A stretch of DNA of 64,000 nucleotides from UBA10365 sp041441915 (GTDB taxonomy: Bacteria; Pseudomonadota; Alphaproteobacteria; Rhodobacterales; Rhodobacteraceae): assembly GCA_041441915.1 (NCBI GenBank), contig JASDRS010000010.1:124001-188000 (forward strand), given 5' to 3'. A model generated the notes under the pieces. That model was not told the DNA's origin and made no database searches. It worked only from the letters and a program-made list of their open reading frames with translations. Positions 28,113 through 37,810 of this stretch are shown in pieces (position 1 is the first letter of the stretch; the number at the start of each line of letters is the position of its first letter). The translations under genes and the position numbers were made by a program.

Positions 28113-30314
28113 TTAGGCAAGATCGAAGCGATCAAGTTCCATCACCTTCACCCAAGCTGCGATAAAGTCTGCAGCAAAACGGCCGTCGGCGTCGGCAGTG
28201 GCGTAGCTTTCAGCAATGGCGCGCAGTTGGGAATTTGACCCGAATACAAGATCAACGCGCGACGCAGTCCATTTTAAGGTACCGCTATTGCGGCCGCGGC
28301 CTTCAAAAATGTTCTGCTCGTCTGATGTTGCTTTCCAAATAGTGTTGATATCCATCAAATTGACCAACATATCGTTGGTTAAGCGACCTGCACGTCTGGT
28401 GAAAACGCCCTGTTGGTTTTGGTCGAAATTGGCGTCAAGTGCGCGCATACCTGCGACCAAAACGGTCAATTCTGGCGCGCTAAGTGTCAAAAGCTGCGCC
28501 TTATCCAACAGCATTTCTTCGGCTGAAACCGTGAAGGTGCTTTTCATATAGTTGCGAAAGCCGTCTGCATTGGGTTCGAGCACGGCAAAACTTTCAATAT
28601 CTGTTTCCGCCTGGGTCGCGTCAACCCGGCCAGGTGTGAACGGCACGTTTACGCTTTGGCCTGCGGCTTTGGCGGCCTGTTCAATAGCTACCCCACCACC
28701 GAGCACTATCAAATCTGCGAGCGACACTTTCTTGCCACTCTTTTGATAGCCGTTAAAAGCCGCCTGCACGCTATCGAGCTTGCTTAGAATTTTTACTAGC
28801 TCTTGCGGTTGATTGGTGGCCCAATCTTTTTGTGGCGCCAAACGTATCCGCGCGCCATTGGCCCCGCCGCGCATATCTGAACCGCGGTAGGTCGAAGCCG
28901 AAGCCCAAGCCGTGCGCACCAGTTGCGCCACAGAAAGGCCCGTCGCCAGAATTTGCACTTTCAATGCCGCAATATCGGCGCTGTCGATTAGATTGTAATC
29001 GCGTGTTGGCAATGGGTCTTGCCAGATTAAGGTTTCACCTGGCACCAAGGCGCCCAAATAGCGCGCTCTCGGTCCCATGTCGCGGTGGGTAAGTTTAAAC
29101 CAAGCGCGGGCAAAGGTGTCAGCGAATTGCTCTGGATTTTCATGGAAACGCTTGGAAATTGGTCCATAGATTGGGTCCATGCGCAGTGCCAAATCGGTGG
29201 TAAACATCACTGGCGCGTGGCGTTTGGATGCATCATGCGCATCTGGTACGGTGCCTGCGGCGTCAGCATCCTTAGGTATCCATTGGGTTGCGCCCGCAGG
29301 GCTTTTTGTTTTAGTCCATTCATAACCAAACAAATTGTCGAAATAGTTATTGTCCCATTGGGTTGGTGTTTTAGTCCAAGCACCTTCTAATCCGCTGGTA
29401 ATAGTATGCACACCTTTGCCCGAGCCAAAGGAATTTTTCCACCCAAAGCCTTGGTCTTCGATGGGAGCAGCTTCGGGTTCTGAGTCCACAAGGGCCGCGT
29501 CACCCGCACCGTGGGCCTTCCCAAAGGTATGGCCACCCGCAATCAGCGCCACGGTCTCTTCGTCATTCATTGCCATCCGGCCAAAAGTTTCACGAATATC
29601 TATTGCCGAGGCCAGTGGGTCCGGGTTGCCGTTTGGCCCTTCGGGGTTTACGTAGATCAAGCCCATCTGGACGGCAGCTAAAGGGTTCTCCAAGTCGCGG
29701 TTGCCGCTATATCGCTTGTCGCCCAGCCATTCAGTTTCTGCGCCCCAATAGATATCTTCTTCTGGTTCCCACATATCCGCACGGCCACCAGCAAAGCCAA
29801 AGGTTTTAAATCCCATCGATTCAAGCGCGCAATTGCCTGCAAAAATCATCAAATCTGCCCATGAAATTTTAGCACCGTATTTTTGTTTTAGGGGCCACAG
29901 CAACCTACGCGCCTTGTCCAAATTTCCATTGTCTGGCCAGCTGTTAAGTGGTGCGAAACGCTGCATACCCGTGCCTGCACCGCCGCGACCATCCCCTGTT
30001 CGGTACGTGCCTGCACTGTGCCATGCCATGCGAATGAAAAACGGGCCATAATGCCCATAATCTGCAGGCCACCATTCCTGCGATGTGGTCATCAATTCGT
30101 CCATGTCTTTAGCCAACGCGGCCAGATCCAGTTTTTTGAATTCAACCGAGTAATCGAAATCTGCCCCCAAAGGGTTCGATTGTGGTGCATTTTGATGCAG
30201 AATTTTAAGGTTCAATTGATTGGGCCACCAATCACGATTCGATGAGCCGCCATTGCCTGCTTTGGTCACAGACCCATGCATGACTGGGCATTTGCTGATA
30301 TCGTTTTTTTCCAT
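28113..30314 (-). CDS. katG: catalase-peroxidase
   Basis: A 733-residue bifunctional haem catalase-peroxidase with two homologous halves. The distal active site RMAWHSAGTYRTGDGRGG (about 98-115) contains the Arg, the Trp of the Met-Tyr-Trp crosslink and the catalytic His. The proximal haem ligand lies in ALIAGGHTFGKAHGA (near 260). It decomposes H2O2. ATG 30314 is chosen since GGAG precedes it; an in-frame ATG four codons upstream lacks one. It is divergent from oxyR with 137 bases between, the classical arrangement for OxyR control. Confidence 0.95.
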   Translation of the reverse strand: MEKNDISKCPVMHGSVTKAGNGGSSNRDWWPNQLNLKILHQNAPQSNPLGADFDYSVEFKKLDLAALAKDMDELMTTSQEWWPADYGHYGPFFIRMAWHSAGTYRTGDGRGGAGTGMQRFAPLNSWPDNGNLDKARRLLWPLKQKYGAKISWADLMIFAGNCALESMGFKTFGFAGGRADMWEPEEDIYWGAETEWLGDKRYSGNRDLENPLAAVQMGLIYVNPEGPNGNPDPLASAIDIRETFGRMAMNDEETVALIAGGHTFGKAHGAGDAALVDSEPEAAPIEDQGFGWKNSFGSGKGVHTITSGLEGAWTKTPTQWDNNYFDNLFGYEWTKTKSPAGATQWIPKDADAAGTVPDAHDASKRHAPVMFTTDLALRMDPIYGPISKRFHENPEQFADTFARAWFKLTHRDMGPRARYLGALVPGETLIWQDPLPTRDYNLIDSADIAALKVQILATGLSVAQLVRTAWASASTYRGSDMRGGANGARIRLAPQKDWATNQPQELVKILSKLDSVQAAFNGYQKSGKKVSLADLIVLGGGVAIEQAAKAAGQSVNVPFTPGRVDATQAETDIESFAVLEPNADGFRNYMKSTFTVSAEEMLLDKAQLLTLSAPELTVLVAGMRALDANFDQNQQGVFTRRAGRLTNDMLVNLMDINTIWKATSDEQNIFEGRGRNSGTLKWTASRVDLVFGSNSQLRAIAESYATADADGRFAADFIAAWVKVMELDRFDLA

Positions 30315-30451
30315 GGTAAGCTCCATTATGAATAAATTTAATTGGCTGACTTGGGCCGATCTTATCTAACCTATCGCCTTTAACTTTAGTTTAGCAAAGT
30401 TATATGATTAGGGTAAGTTGTATTTTCTGATGATTGTGATAATAATTACTT

Positions 30452-31369
30452 ATGATAAAGCTTACTTTTAAGCAATTTCGTTATTTTGAATCCTTGGCCC
30501 GCTTGGGCCATTTTGGCCGCGCGGCTGAGGCTTGTGCTATCTCGCAACCTGCGCTTTCGATGCAGATTAAAGAACTTGAATCCGCGCTGGGCCTGTCGCT
30601 TTTTGAGAGAGGTTCAAAAGAGGTTCGCTTAACCCGTTTTGGCGAAGATTTTAGGTTACGCGCCAGCAATATTTTGCGTGCAGTGGACGAGGTGGAAGAA
30701 TTTGCCCAAGCTACACGCGCTGATCCTATAGGGCGCCTACGCATTGGGATTATTCCAACCATTGCACCTTATCTTTTACCTCGCATAATAGCTCCCATAA
30801 CGGCGCTTTATCGTGGTGTTGACCTGCATATTCGCGAAACTGTCACGTCTAAACTTATTATTGAGCTCTCAGGAGGTAGCTTAGATGCAGCTATTGTGGC
30901 CTTGCCAATCTTGGAGCTGGCTTTCACAGAAACGGCGCTTTTTAATGAATCTTTCGTTTTGGTGCGCCCCAAGGCATTTGCCGACAGTCCCGTACCAAAG
31001 ATTGACGCCTTGCGAGCCTTGCGGCTTTTGCTTTTGGAAGAAGGCCATTGTTTTCGCGATCAGGCATTGGCATTTTGTAATGTGAAAAACACCACCCCGC
31101 GAGAGCGTTTGGACGGCAGTTCTTTATCAACCTTGGTGCAGATGGTTTCATCAGGGATTGGTGTGACCCTTATTCCTGAAATGGCGATTCAAGTCGAAAC
31201 GCGCTCGGCTGAGGTAAGCCTGGGGCGTTTTTCTGCACCAGAGCCTCAGCGTAGTATAGGCATGATCTGGCGCAAGAGTAACCCAATGGCACAGCAGTTT
31301 TTGCAAATTTCTGATATTGTTCGGTGCGCTGGCCTGACTTTGCTTGCCGAAAGTCCCGCCTTTAACTAA
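30452..31369 (+). CDS. oxyR: LysR-family peroxide sensor OxyR
   Basis: A 305-residue LysR regulator with N-terminal winged HTH (FGRAAEACAISQPALSMQIKELE, about 22-44) and a substrate-like C-terminal domain. Two cysteines eight residues apart (GHCFRDQALAFCN, about residues 200 and 209) correspond to the redox pair of OxyR, so it should form a disulfide on peroxide exposure. Its divergence from katG supports this. Its last eight bases overlap the convergent membrane-protein gene. Confidence 0.9.
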   Translation: MIKLTFKQFRYFESLARLGHFGRAAEACAISQPALSMQIKELESALGLSLFERGSKEVRLTRFGEDFRLRASNILRAVDEVEEFAQATRADPIGRLRIGIIPTIAPYLLPRIIAPITALYRGVDLHIRETVTSKLIIELSGGSLDAAIVALPILELAFTETALFNESFVLVRPKAFADSPVPKIDALRALRLLLLEEGHCFRDQALAFCNVKNTTPRERLDGSSLSTLVQMVSSGIGVTLIPEMAIQVETRSAEVSLGRFSAPEPQRSIGMIWRKSNPMAQQFLQISDIVRCAGLTLLAESPAFN

Positions 31370-31784
31370 AAGCTACTGCCACGCCGGCCAGCGCTAAAAC
31401 CAGGCCCAAACGGCCGAGCATAATCAAAGGCTTTAGGTAGCCACGGTTGGGGGGATGTTTGGTGCGTACTGATTTGGCCATATGTAAGTTGGTTAAAACT
31501 GACGTTGCAAGCACAAGGCTTGCTCCTATCAACTTCACCCCAAAAGCTGGTTTGATAGCTAGTTCGCCATATATGGCGTATACCAGACCGATACCTGTGA
31601 TCCAAAGCGTCACAATAGAAATCAGGCCAATAATGCTCAAAAGGCTCAGAGCACGACGGATTTGGCTACTTGGGGACTCTCCAGCTTTGGCCAGGGCTGA
31701 TTGTACTATGGCGCCCCCAATGCCAATGCCCCCCGCCGTAAATATTGCGATAAAGTGAAAAAATTTCAGTGTAATAATTAACAT
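31362..31784 (-). CDS. small integral membrane protein
   Basis: A 140-residue protein with four probable helices (about 5-25, 45-70, 75-95 and 120-138) and the segment SVRTKHPPNRG in the last cytoplasmic or periplasmic loop. It resembles uncharacterised DUF2269/CopD-like four-helix proteins, but I cannot name the family firmly. ATG 31784 is chosen because AAGGA precedes it. The end overlaps oxyR by eight bases in a convergent arrangement. Confidence 0.6.
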   Translation of the reverse strand: MLIITLKFFHFIAIFTAGGIGIGGAIVQSALAKAGESPSSQIRRALSLLSIIGLISIVTLWITGIGLVYAIYGELAIKPAFGVKLIGASLVLATSVLTNLHMAKSVRTKHPPNRGYLKPLIMLGRLGLVLALAGVAVAFS

Positions 31785-31925
31785 GTTTTTATCCTTTTTA
31801 TTCATATTAACTGTCACAGGTTCTGAAGTGATGTCTATCCTAAATCTCGTTTGCTCCCTCTCTATTAATCTTTGCTCCTGTCCTTAGGCGTGATAACCAT
31901 GCGACTAATTGCGTAAGGGGGGATT

Positions 31926-32351
31926 ATGGCAGAATTCTGGCTTTTAATTGGGCTTTTTACTGCGGCCTTTACTTCCGCCACGCTCTTGCCCGGGACGTCT
32001 GAGGCAGCGCTTGTGGGCGTAATTTTATCTGGTGAAACCACATGGATTTTGGCCTTGGCTGTGGCTGTATTTGGCAATGTTCTGGGCGCTGTTGTTAATT
32101 GGGGCATTGGATATTATTGGCCGCAAAGACCACGCGCCGAGCAAAGTGCAATTTTACAGCGCGCAGCTTCATGGTTCGAACGCTACGGTGTCTGGAGCTT
32201 ACTTTTTTCGTGGCTTCCTTTGATAGGGGATCCACTGACGGTCATAGCGGGTTTGGCAAAGGTTAAAATTTTGCCGTTTTTCGTGATAGTTTTGCTTGGT
32301 AAAACCGTGCGTTATGGGCTTATTTTGGCCACAGTTTGGTCGGCGGTTTAA
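31926..32351 (+). CDS. YqaA/DedA-type SNARE-associated membrane protein
   Basis: A 141-residue membrane protein: TSATLLPGTSEAAL (near residue 17), an amphipathic middle region AVFGNVLGAVVNWGIGYY, and the WLPLIGDPLTVIAG loop (about 96-110). The GNxxGxxxNwxiG and PxxGxPLTxxAG patterns are typical of YqaA-like proteins. The role is in membrane homeostasis or lipid transport; the exact function is unknown. Strong AAGGGGGG before the ATG. The MATE gene follows 33 bases later. Confidence 0.78.
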   Translation: MAEFWLLIGLFTAAFTSATLLPGTSEAALVGVILSGETTWILALAVAVFGNVLGAVVNWGIGYYWPQRPRAEQSAILQRAASWFERYGVWSLLFSWLPLIGDPLTVIAGLAKVKILPFFVIVLLGKTVRYGLILATVWSAV

Positions 32352-32384
32352 AAGCTGTCCAAGACTAAGATTTGGAGTGAAACC

Positions 32385-33713
32385 ATGACGTCGACCACAC
32401 CACCCCAAATTACACATCGGCGTATTTTGCGGATTGCGCTGCCCCTCGTCATTTCCAACACTACCATTCCCATTTTGGGTGCGGTTGATACGGCTGTGGT
32501 GGGGCAACTTGGCGATGCAGTCACGATAGGGGCGGTTGGTATCGGCGCTACAATTTTGACCGCCATTTATTGGATGTTTGGCTTTTTGCGGATGGGTACA
32601 ACAGGGTTTGTTGCGCAGGCCTTTGGGCGTGGCGATCAACGTGAAATGTCAGCATATTTGCTGCGAGTTTTGCTGATTGGAATGGCCGCAGGCTTGGGTG
32701 TCATTTTACTGCATGGCCCCCTGTTTGCCCTAGCTTTCATGGTTTCACCTGCGTCTGGTCAGGTCGAGCGGATGGCACAAGACTATATGAGTATCCGCGT
32801 ATACAGCGCCCCCGCTATTATAGCGCTTTATGGGGTGACTGGCTGGCTGGTTGGGCAAGAACGCACCCGCGCCGTTTTAATTTTGCAGGTTTGGATGAAT
32901 GGGCTGAATGTGCTATTGGATATTTGGTTTGTACTGGGCTTGGGCCTTGGCGCCGAAGGCGTGGCTTGGGCCACATTTATTGCCGAATGGTCGGGGCTGG
33001 GCTTGGGCCTTTGGCTGTGCCGTTGTGGCATTTGGCCAAGACTGGGGCACGATTGGCTGCAGGTGTTAAACTCTGCGCGCTTAAAGCCTATGTTCACGGT
33101 TAACCGCGATATTTTGTTGCGTTCATTAATGCTGGAGGTGATCTTTGTCTCATTCATGCTGTGGGGAGCGGATTTTGGCGATGTAACATTGGCGGCCAAT
33201 CATGTTTTGCTACAGTTTTTACATATTACGGCCTATGGACTTGATGGATTTGCCTTTTCTGCAGAAACGCTAGTGGGCCAAGCTATCGGGCGGCAAGACC
33301 GTGCTTTGCTGCGCCGCACGTGCTGGCTTTCAATTTTGTGGGGGCTCGGGTTTTGTATGGCCTTCGCCCTAGCATTTTTATTTTTTGGGCCACAGATTGT
33401 AATAATGATGGCGAAATCGCCCGAAGTACAGAACGCTGCTGGGGGCTATTTGATTTTCATTGTTGTTGTACCCTTGCTGGGCCTTGTCCCTTGGATGCTT
33501 GATGGAATTTTCATTGGGGCCACAAGGTCTAAAGATATGCGTGATATGATGGCAGTCAGCTTGGCAATTTACGCTATTTCAGCCTATATTCTGGTGGGCC
33601 AATTTGGCAATAATGGTCTTTGGGCCGCACTTTTGATTTCATTCATCGCACGGGGCGTTACGCTGGGCCTTCGCTATAAGCGGCTTGAGCAAGAGTTGAC
33701 CCTGCCCCTTTGA
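32385..33713 (+). CDS. MATE-family multidrug efflux transporter (DinF-like)
   Basis: A 442-residue protein with about twelve transmembrane helices in two bundles. The N-terminal LPLVISNTTIPILGAVDTAVVGQLG and the later FSAETLVGQAIGR fit the DinF/NorM group. It exports cationic or organic compounds driven by a Na+ or H+ gradient. It probably shares a transcript with the YqaA-like gene. The substrate is not predictable. Confidence 0.85.
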   Translation: MTSTTPPQITHRRILRIALPLVISNTTIPILGAVDTAVVGQLGDAVTIGAVGIGATILTAIYWMFGFLRMGTTGFVAQAFGRGDQREMSAYLLRVLLIGMAAGLGVILLHGPLFALAFMVSPASGQVERMAQDYMSIRVYSAPAIIALYGVTGWLVGQERTRAVLILQVWMNGLNVLLDIWFVLGLGLGAEGVAWATFIAEWSGLGLGLWLCRCGIWPRLGHDWLQVLNSARLKPMFTVNRDILLRSLMLEVIFVSFMLWGADFGDVTLAANHVLLQFLHITAYGLDGFAFSAETLVGQAIGRQDRALLRRTCWLSILWGLGFCMAFALAFLFFGPQIVIMMAKSPEVQNAAGGYLIFIVVVPLLGLVPWMLDGIFIGATRSKDMRDMMAVSLAIYAISAYILVGQFGNNGLWAALLISFIARGVTLGLRYKRLEQELTLPL

Positions 33714-33809
33714 TATGAATGCTTGACGGTCAGGGCTTAGGTTTTGCCATTGGCAAAGTGCTCTGGGAGTGGCAAAAGGCACGAAGCACTTTGGCAGAAA
33801 GATATACTG

Positions 33810-35186
33810 ATGGCAAAATATGTTGGCACTGCTGATTTAATTGAAGCCCTTGCCTTTTTGGACCAGTATCCGCTGGTTGAGGGCATCGACGTGGTGTTGA
33901 CCGATAGCCACGGCATTGGTCGTGGTAAGACTATTCGTCGGCATGAGTTAGAGGCGCTTTATAAGACAGGCCGCGGTATGCCTGCGTCTCTGTTCGCCCA
34001 GGATATCGCGGGTGATGATGTCGAGGAGACTGGCCTTGTACTCAAAGATGGGGGTGGAGACTCGCGCTGTTGGCCGCTTTTTGGGACCTTGGGCTATATT
34101 CCTGCTACTGGGCGCGGCCACGTATTGGTCAGTATGTGGGACCCTGATGGTCAACCCAATGCTGCAGAACCGCGCCATGCTTTGGTGCGTCAGGTAGAAA
34201 AAGCAATTGCCATGGGGTTTACCCCAATGGGGGCGCTTGAAATTGAATTTTATCTGGTGGACCAAGCAAATGGCAGTCGTGGTCGTAAACAGCCCGCCCG
34301 CTATGCGCTGACCAAAAGGCATCAATTGCACACAGGTACGATGTCAGTAGATGACCTTGACGAAATGGCACCATTTTTTGATGCTGTTTATGCGGGCGCA
34401 AAAACACTAGGCATACCGCTCGAAACAGTCATATCCGAATATGCGGCTGGCCAATATGAGTTCACACTTCGCTACCGAGATCTGTTGCGAGCGGCCGATG
34501 ATGTAATTTTGGCCAAGCGTCTTATTCGCGCCACTGCGCGGCGATTTGAGATGGAAGCTTGTTTCATGGCCAAGCCCTTTGGCCAGACCGCAGGCTCGGG
34601 AATGCATTTGCATCTTTCGCTCAATGATAAAGATGGCTCGAATTTGTTCGAGGACGGGCCCGCTGGGGAATTGTCTGACTTGATGCGCCACGCCATTGGC
34701 GGCATTCGCCACACCATGGGCGAGACGATGCTAGTGCTGGCGCCTTTTTTGAACTCTTGGCGGCGGTTTTCTTCGGCGGTTTATTCGCCTGCTAATGATA
34801 CATGGGGCTTTGAAAACCGCACTGTGGCCTTGCGCGTGCTGTCTGGGTCCGCGACATCGCGCCATTTTGAACATCGGGTGGCTGGGGTGGACGCAAATCC
34901 GTATTTGGTTGCTGCTGTTACCTTGGCAGGCGCTTTGGCTGGTATTTCCGATAAAACCGATCCTGGACCCGCGGTCGAGGGCAGTACCTATGACGCAAGC
35001 CGCGTCACGCATCTGCCACGCAGCTGGCTTGATGCGATTGACCTTTGCGCGGGCTCGGACTTCATGCGTGTGGTTTTGGGGGATGTGTTGCACCAGGGCT
35101 TTGTTGCTGTGAAGCGCGCAGAATTCATTAAATTGGCACATGAAGTTACTGACGCCGAATGGGATCTGTACGGTTTTATTGTTTAG
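33810..35186 (+). CDS. glutamine-synthetase-family ligase (gamma-glutamyl-amine type)
   Basis: A 458-residue GS-fold protein. The beta-grasp N-terminus has VEGIDVVLTDSHGIGRGKTI; the catalytic domain has GALEIEFYLVD (about 138-148), EYAAGQYEFTLRYRD (about 210-224), TAGSGMHLHLSLND (about 260-273) and FSSAVYSPANDTWGFENR. It lacks the long C-terminal adenylylation region of GlnA and resembles PuuA-type gamma-glutamylpolyamine synthetases. The real amine is unknown. ATG 33810 is chosen over an upstream start lacking a ribosome site. A second GS-like gene besides gmaS suggests amine or polyamine use. Confidence 0.82.
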   Translation: MAKYVGTADLIEALAFLDQYPLVEGIDVVLTDSHGIGRGKTIRRHELEALYKTGRGMPASLFAQDIAGDDVEETGLVLKDGGGDSRCWPLFGTLGYIPATGRGHVLVSMWDPDGQPNAAEPRHALVRQVEKAIAMGFTPMGALEIEFYLVDQANGSRGRKQPARYALTKRHQLHTGTMSVDDLDEMAPFFDAVYAGAKTLGIPLETVISEYAAGQYEFTLRYRDLLRAADDVILAKRLIRATARRFEMEACFMAKPFGQTAGSGMHLHLSLNDKDGSNLFEDGPAGELSDLMRHAIGGIRHTMGETMLVLAPFLNSWRRFSSAVYSPANDTWGFENRTVALRVLSGSATSRHFEHRVAGVDANPYLVAAVTLAGALAGISDKTDPGPAVEGSTYDASRVTHLPRSWLDAIDLCAGSDFMRVVLGDVLHQGFVAVKRAEFIKLAHEVTDAEWDLYGFIV

Positions 35187-35339
35187 CGGCGCCTATACTT
35201 TGTCCCTATGTGGTGTTTATTTAACAGATTAGCGCAAATGATGGTATTTAGAACTTTGACTATACTCTTCGTGGCAAGCGATAGGCCATACATAAATTGT
35301 AAAAGAATGCCCTTGGCCTATCATAATGAAAATGGGTAA

Positions 35340-35558
35340 TATTTTTTAGACTGTCGCACAAACCTTTCAGGTGGCCTGGAAGCCCTGTATAAACTTTCTA
35401 ATAAAAAGTGGCTGATTCTTGGCGTCTTAAACCAGTTCTCTAGTGACCCTGTGATTAACGAAATTTTAAAATCAGCCCTTGAAAGTAAAAACGCTCTGGA
35501 GTTTTTGCTACAAAAAATACAAGAGCAAGATATAGCTATGGAGCTAAGTGCTGGCTGA
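35340..35558 (+). pseudogene. unrecognised open frame without start
   Basis: Between the GS-like gene and the convergent DMT gene a frame is open for 73 codons. It gives a natural-looking helical text (KKWLILGVLNQFSSDPV, then EILKSALESKNALEFLLQ) ending at TGA 35556-35558. There is no start codon with a ribosome site. It may be the C-terminal end of a deleted gene. The family is not recognised. The rest of the spacer (35187-35339) shows nothing. Confidence 0.3.
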
Positions 35559-36480
35559 CAGGGTTGGTCTTAGTTGGACTGTTGCCCGCCCGTAGATATA
35601 GTGCAAGCGTGACTAAGACAAGTGCGCCGCCTGCCATCATAAAGGCCGTGGGCCTTTCTCCTAAAAATACCCACACCCATATTGACCCAAGTACAGTTTC
35701 CAAAAGCATTATCAAACTGACATTTGACGCCGTTGTATGGCGCGACGACCAAGTCAGTAAAAACAGCGAACAGGGCAAAATTATCGCTCCCGTGAAGATG
35801 ATGATCGCCACAGATTCTAAGTCAGAAAAAGGTGATGTATTGGCTAAATAAAGCCCCAATAATCCTGCTAAGAGTGACCCGAGCCCCATTCCTAAGGGAA
35901 ATGGAAGTTTTTTATTCTTGCGCACAATTACAAAATTGGCCGCAAGACTTATGGCCACACTTAGGCCGCAAAGCGCACCAAAGAGAGTGTCCTTGTTAAA
36001 CGCCAGCTGTCCTTCGCTTTGATCGGTAATGGCTAGCCCAAGGCCAGCCATCACAAAACAAATGGTCATACAGGTGCGCCGGCTGATTTTTTCTTTTAGG
36101 AAAAGGGCGCTTAAAAGCGCGGCCATCAGTGGTACCGTCGCCACACCCAATAGCACTGACGTCACAGGCGCATGTGCTATACCAATTGAAAACCCGGTGC
36201 TGTTTGCTACTTGAAATCCAACCAACACCCAAAATTTTTTACTCTTAAGCGCGTCCAAAACTTGTGCCAGACTTGGCCGCGCAACAAATGCCCACGTGGC
36301 TAAATAAACGGCTCCGCTGAAAAGCCCGCGCCAAAACAGCATATGGGGTCCGCTCAGTTCGGAAAGGCGCATAAACAGCGCATCAGGTGCTAAGATGAAA
36401 GCACCTAAAAGAGCCAAAAGAATCCCATTTTCTCTTAGCGCTGGCTTTGATATTTCCATCATGATGTCCGATTGACCCAT
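35536..36480 (-). CDS. DMT/EamA-family permease
   Basis: A 314-residue inner-membrane protein with ten helices in two EamA repeats (NGILLALLGAFILAPDALFMRL at the start; TLFGALCGLSVAISLAANFVIVRK mid-way). The start is uncertain: ATG 36480 or the ATG pair at 36459-36462, none with a strong ribosome site. The substrate is unknown. Not obviously in an operon, although the upstream SQR gene lies only about 55 bases away on the same strand. Confidence 0.82.
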   Translation of the reverse strand: MGQSDIMMEISKPALRENGILLALLGAFILAPDALFMRLSELSGPHMLFWRGLFSGAVYLATWAFVARPSLAQVLDALKSKKFWVLVGFQVANSTGFSIGIAHAPVTSVLLGVATVPLMAALLSALFLKEKISRRTCMTICFVMAGLGLAITDQSEGQLAFNKDTLFGALCGLSVAISLAANFVIVRKNKKLPFPLGMGLGSLLAGLLGLYLANTSPFSDLESVAIIIFTGAIILPCSLFLLTWSSRHTTASNVSLIMLLETVLGSIWVWVFLGERPTAFMMAGGALVLVTLALYLRAGNSPTKTNPVSQHLAP

Positions 36481-36535
36481 CCCACAGGTTAAGCACAAAT
36501 AAAAGGGGCCTGCTCTTACGTCAATCCTTTGGGTG

Positions 36536-37810
36536 CTATATTTTTTTCGGTTTTACTAGCCATTCTTTGCCGCGCAACATGACATTCCAATAGATCCATG
36601 GCAGCAGCTTCGCTTTTAAAAACCAAGCGATTGCTGCAGGTTTGGTCCCGTCATTTAGCCAGGCGGGGAAACTTGGCAGCAATTTTCCTTCATAGCCAAA
36701 TTCGGCCAAAATGACTTTGCCGCGCTCGACTGTCAGTGGGCAAGAGCCATACCCGTCATAATGTGCGTTCACCCCTTGGCTTTTAATGTCGGAGGCAATG
36801 TTCGCGGCGACAATGGGCGCTTGTTTGCGCACCGCGGCGGCAGTTTTGGCGTTGGGGGCATTCATCACATCTCCTAAAGACCAGATGTTGTCATAGGTCT
36901 TGTGGCGCAAGCTGGCTTGGTCAACATCAACCCATCCCGCGGTGTCGGCGAGCACTGATTGTTTGATAAAATCGGGCGCAGATTGGGGAGGCGTGACGTG
37001 TATTATGTCAAATTCAACTTCAATTGTTTGCTTTTCACTGTCTGGTTTGGCTACGGTAAACCAAGCTTTTTTAGCTACGCCGTCAACGGCAATTAAATTA
37101 TGAAAAAAGTTTAGATGGGTGTTGTATTTTTCAATATAGGACATGAGGGCGGGCACATATTCCTTAACCCCAAATAAAGTGCCGCCAGCATTCATAAAAT
37201 TTAGATTGATTGACTTAAGCACGTTGCTACGAAGCCAGTGGTCGGCCGAAAGATACATAGCCTTTTGCGGCGCGCCGGCGCATTTTATGGGCATCGGTGG
37301 CTGGGTAAAGATGGCACATCCTTCTTTTAGGCCTTTGACCAGCTCCCATGTATAGGGTGCCAAATCAAAGCGGTAGTTCGACGTGACGCCGTTTTTCCCC
37401 AATGTGTCGCTCAATCCTTCGACCTGGTTCCAGTTCAATTTTAAACCTGGGCAGACAACCAAGCGTACATAGCCAATGGCGCGGCCACCTTCTAATGCGA
37501 CCGCGTTGTTGTCAGGATCAAAGGCTGCGACGGCCGCTTTGATCCATTTGACCTCGTGTGGGATGAGCGATGACATGGTCCGCGCCGTCGATTGGGCGGT
37601 AAAGATACCCCCGCCAACCATTGTCCAGCCGGGTTGGTAATAATGAACCTCGGCGGGTTCCAGAATAGCGATATTCAGGTTTGATTGGCGCGACAAAAGA
37701 CTTGCAGCCGTAGAGATTCCCGCGGCGCCGCCACCCACAATGACAACATCATATGTGATATCAACAGGGGAATTTGGGTGACTAGCGATGTTTTTATTTC
37801 TGGTGCTCAT
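36536..37810 (-). CDS. sqr: sulfide:quinone oxidoreductase
   Basis: A 424-residue FAD flavoprotein: VVIVGGGAAGISTAASLLS near residue 22, EPAEVHYYQPGWTMVGGG (about 51-68), PPMPIKCAGAPQKAMYLS with a redox cysteine (about 171-188), and IWSLGDVMNAPNAKTAAAVRKQAP (about 308-332) closing the FAD site. These match type-II (eukaryote-like) SQR. It oxidises sulfide to sulfane sulfur and passes electrons to ubiquinone at the membrane. GGAGAA precedes the ATG. Confidence 0.85.
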   Translation of the reverse strand: MSTRNKNIASHPNSPVDITYDVVIVGGGAAGISTAASLLSRQSNLNIAILEPAEVHYYQPGWTMVGGGIFTAQSTARTMSSLIPHEVKWIKAAVAAFDPDNNAVALEGGRAIGYVRLVVCPGLKLNWNQVEGLSDTLGKNGVTSNYRFDLAPYTWELVKGLKEGCAIFTQPPMPIKCAGAPQKAMYLSADHWLRSNVLKSINLNFMNAGGTLFGVKEYVPALMSYIEKYNTHLNFFHNLIAVDGVAKKAWFTVAKPDSEKQTIEVEFDIIHVTPPQSAPDFIKQSVLADTAGWVDVDQASLRHKTYDNIWSLGDVMNAPNAKTAAAVRKQAPIVAANIASDIKSQGVNAHYDGYGSCPLTVERGKVILAEFGYEGKLLPSFPAWLNDGTKPAAIAWFLKAKLLPWIYWNVMLRGKEWLVKPKKI

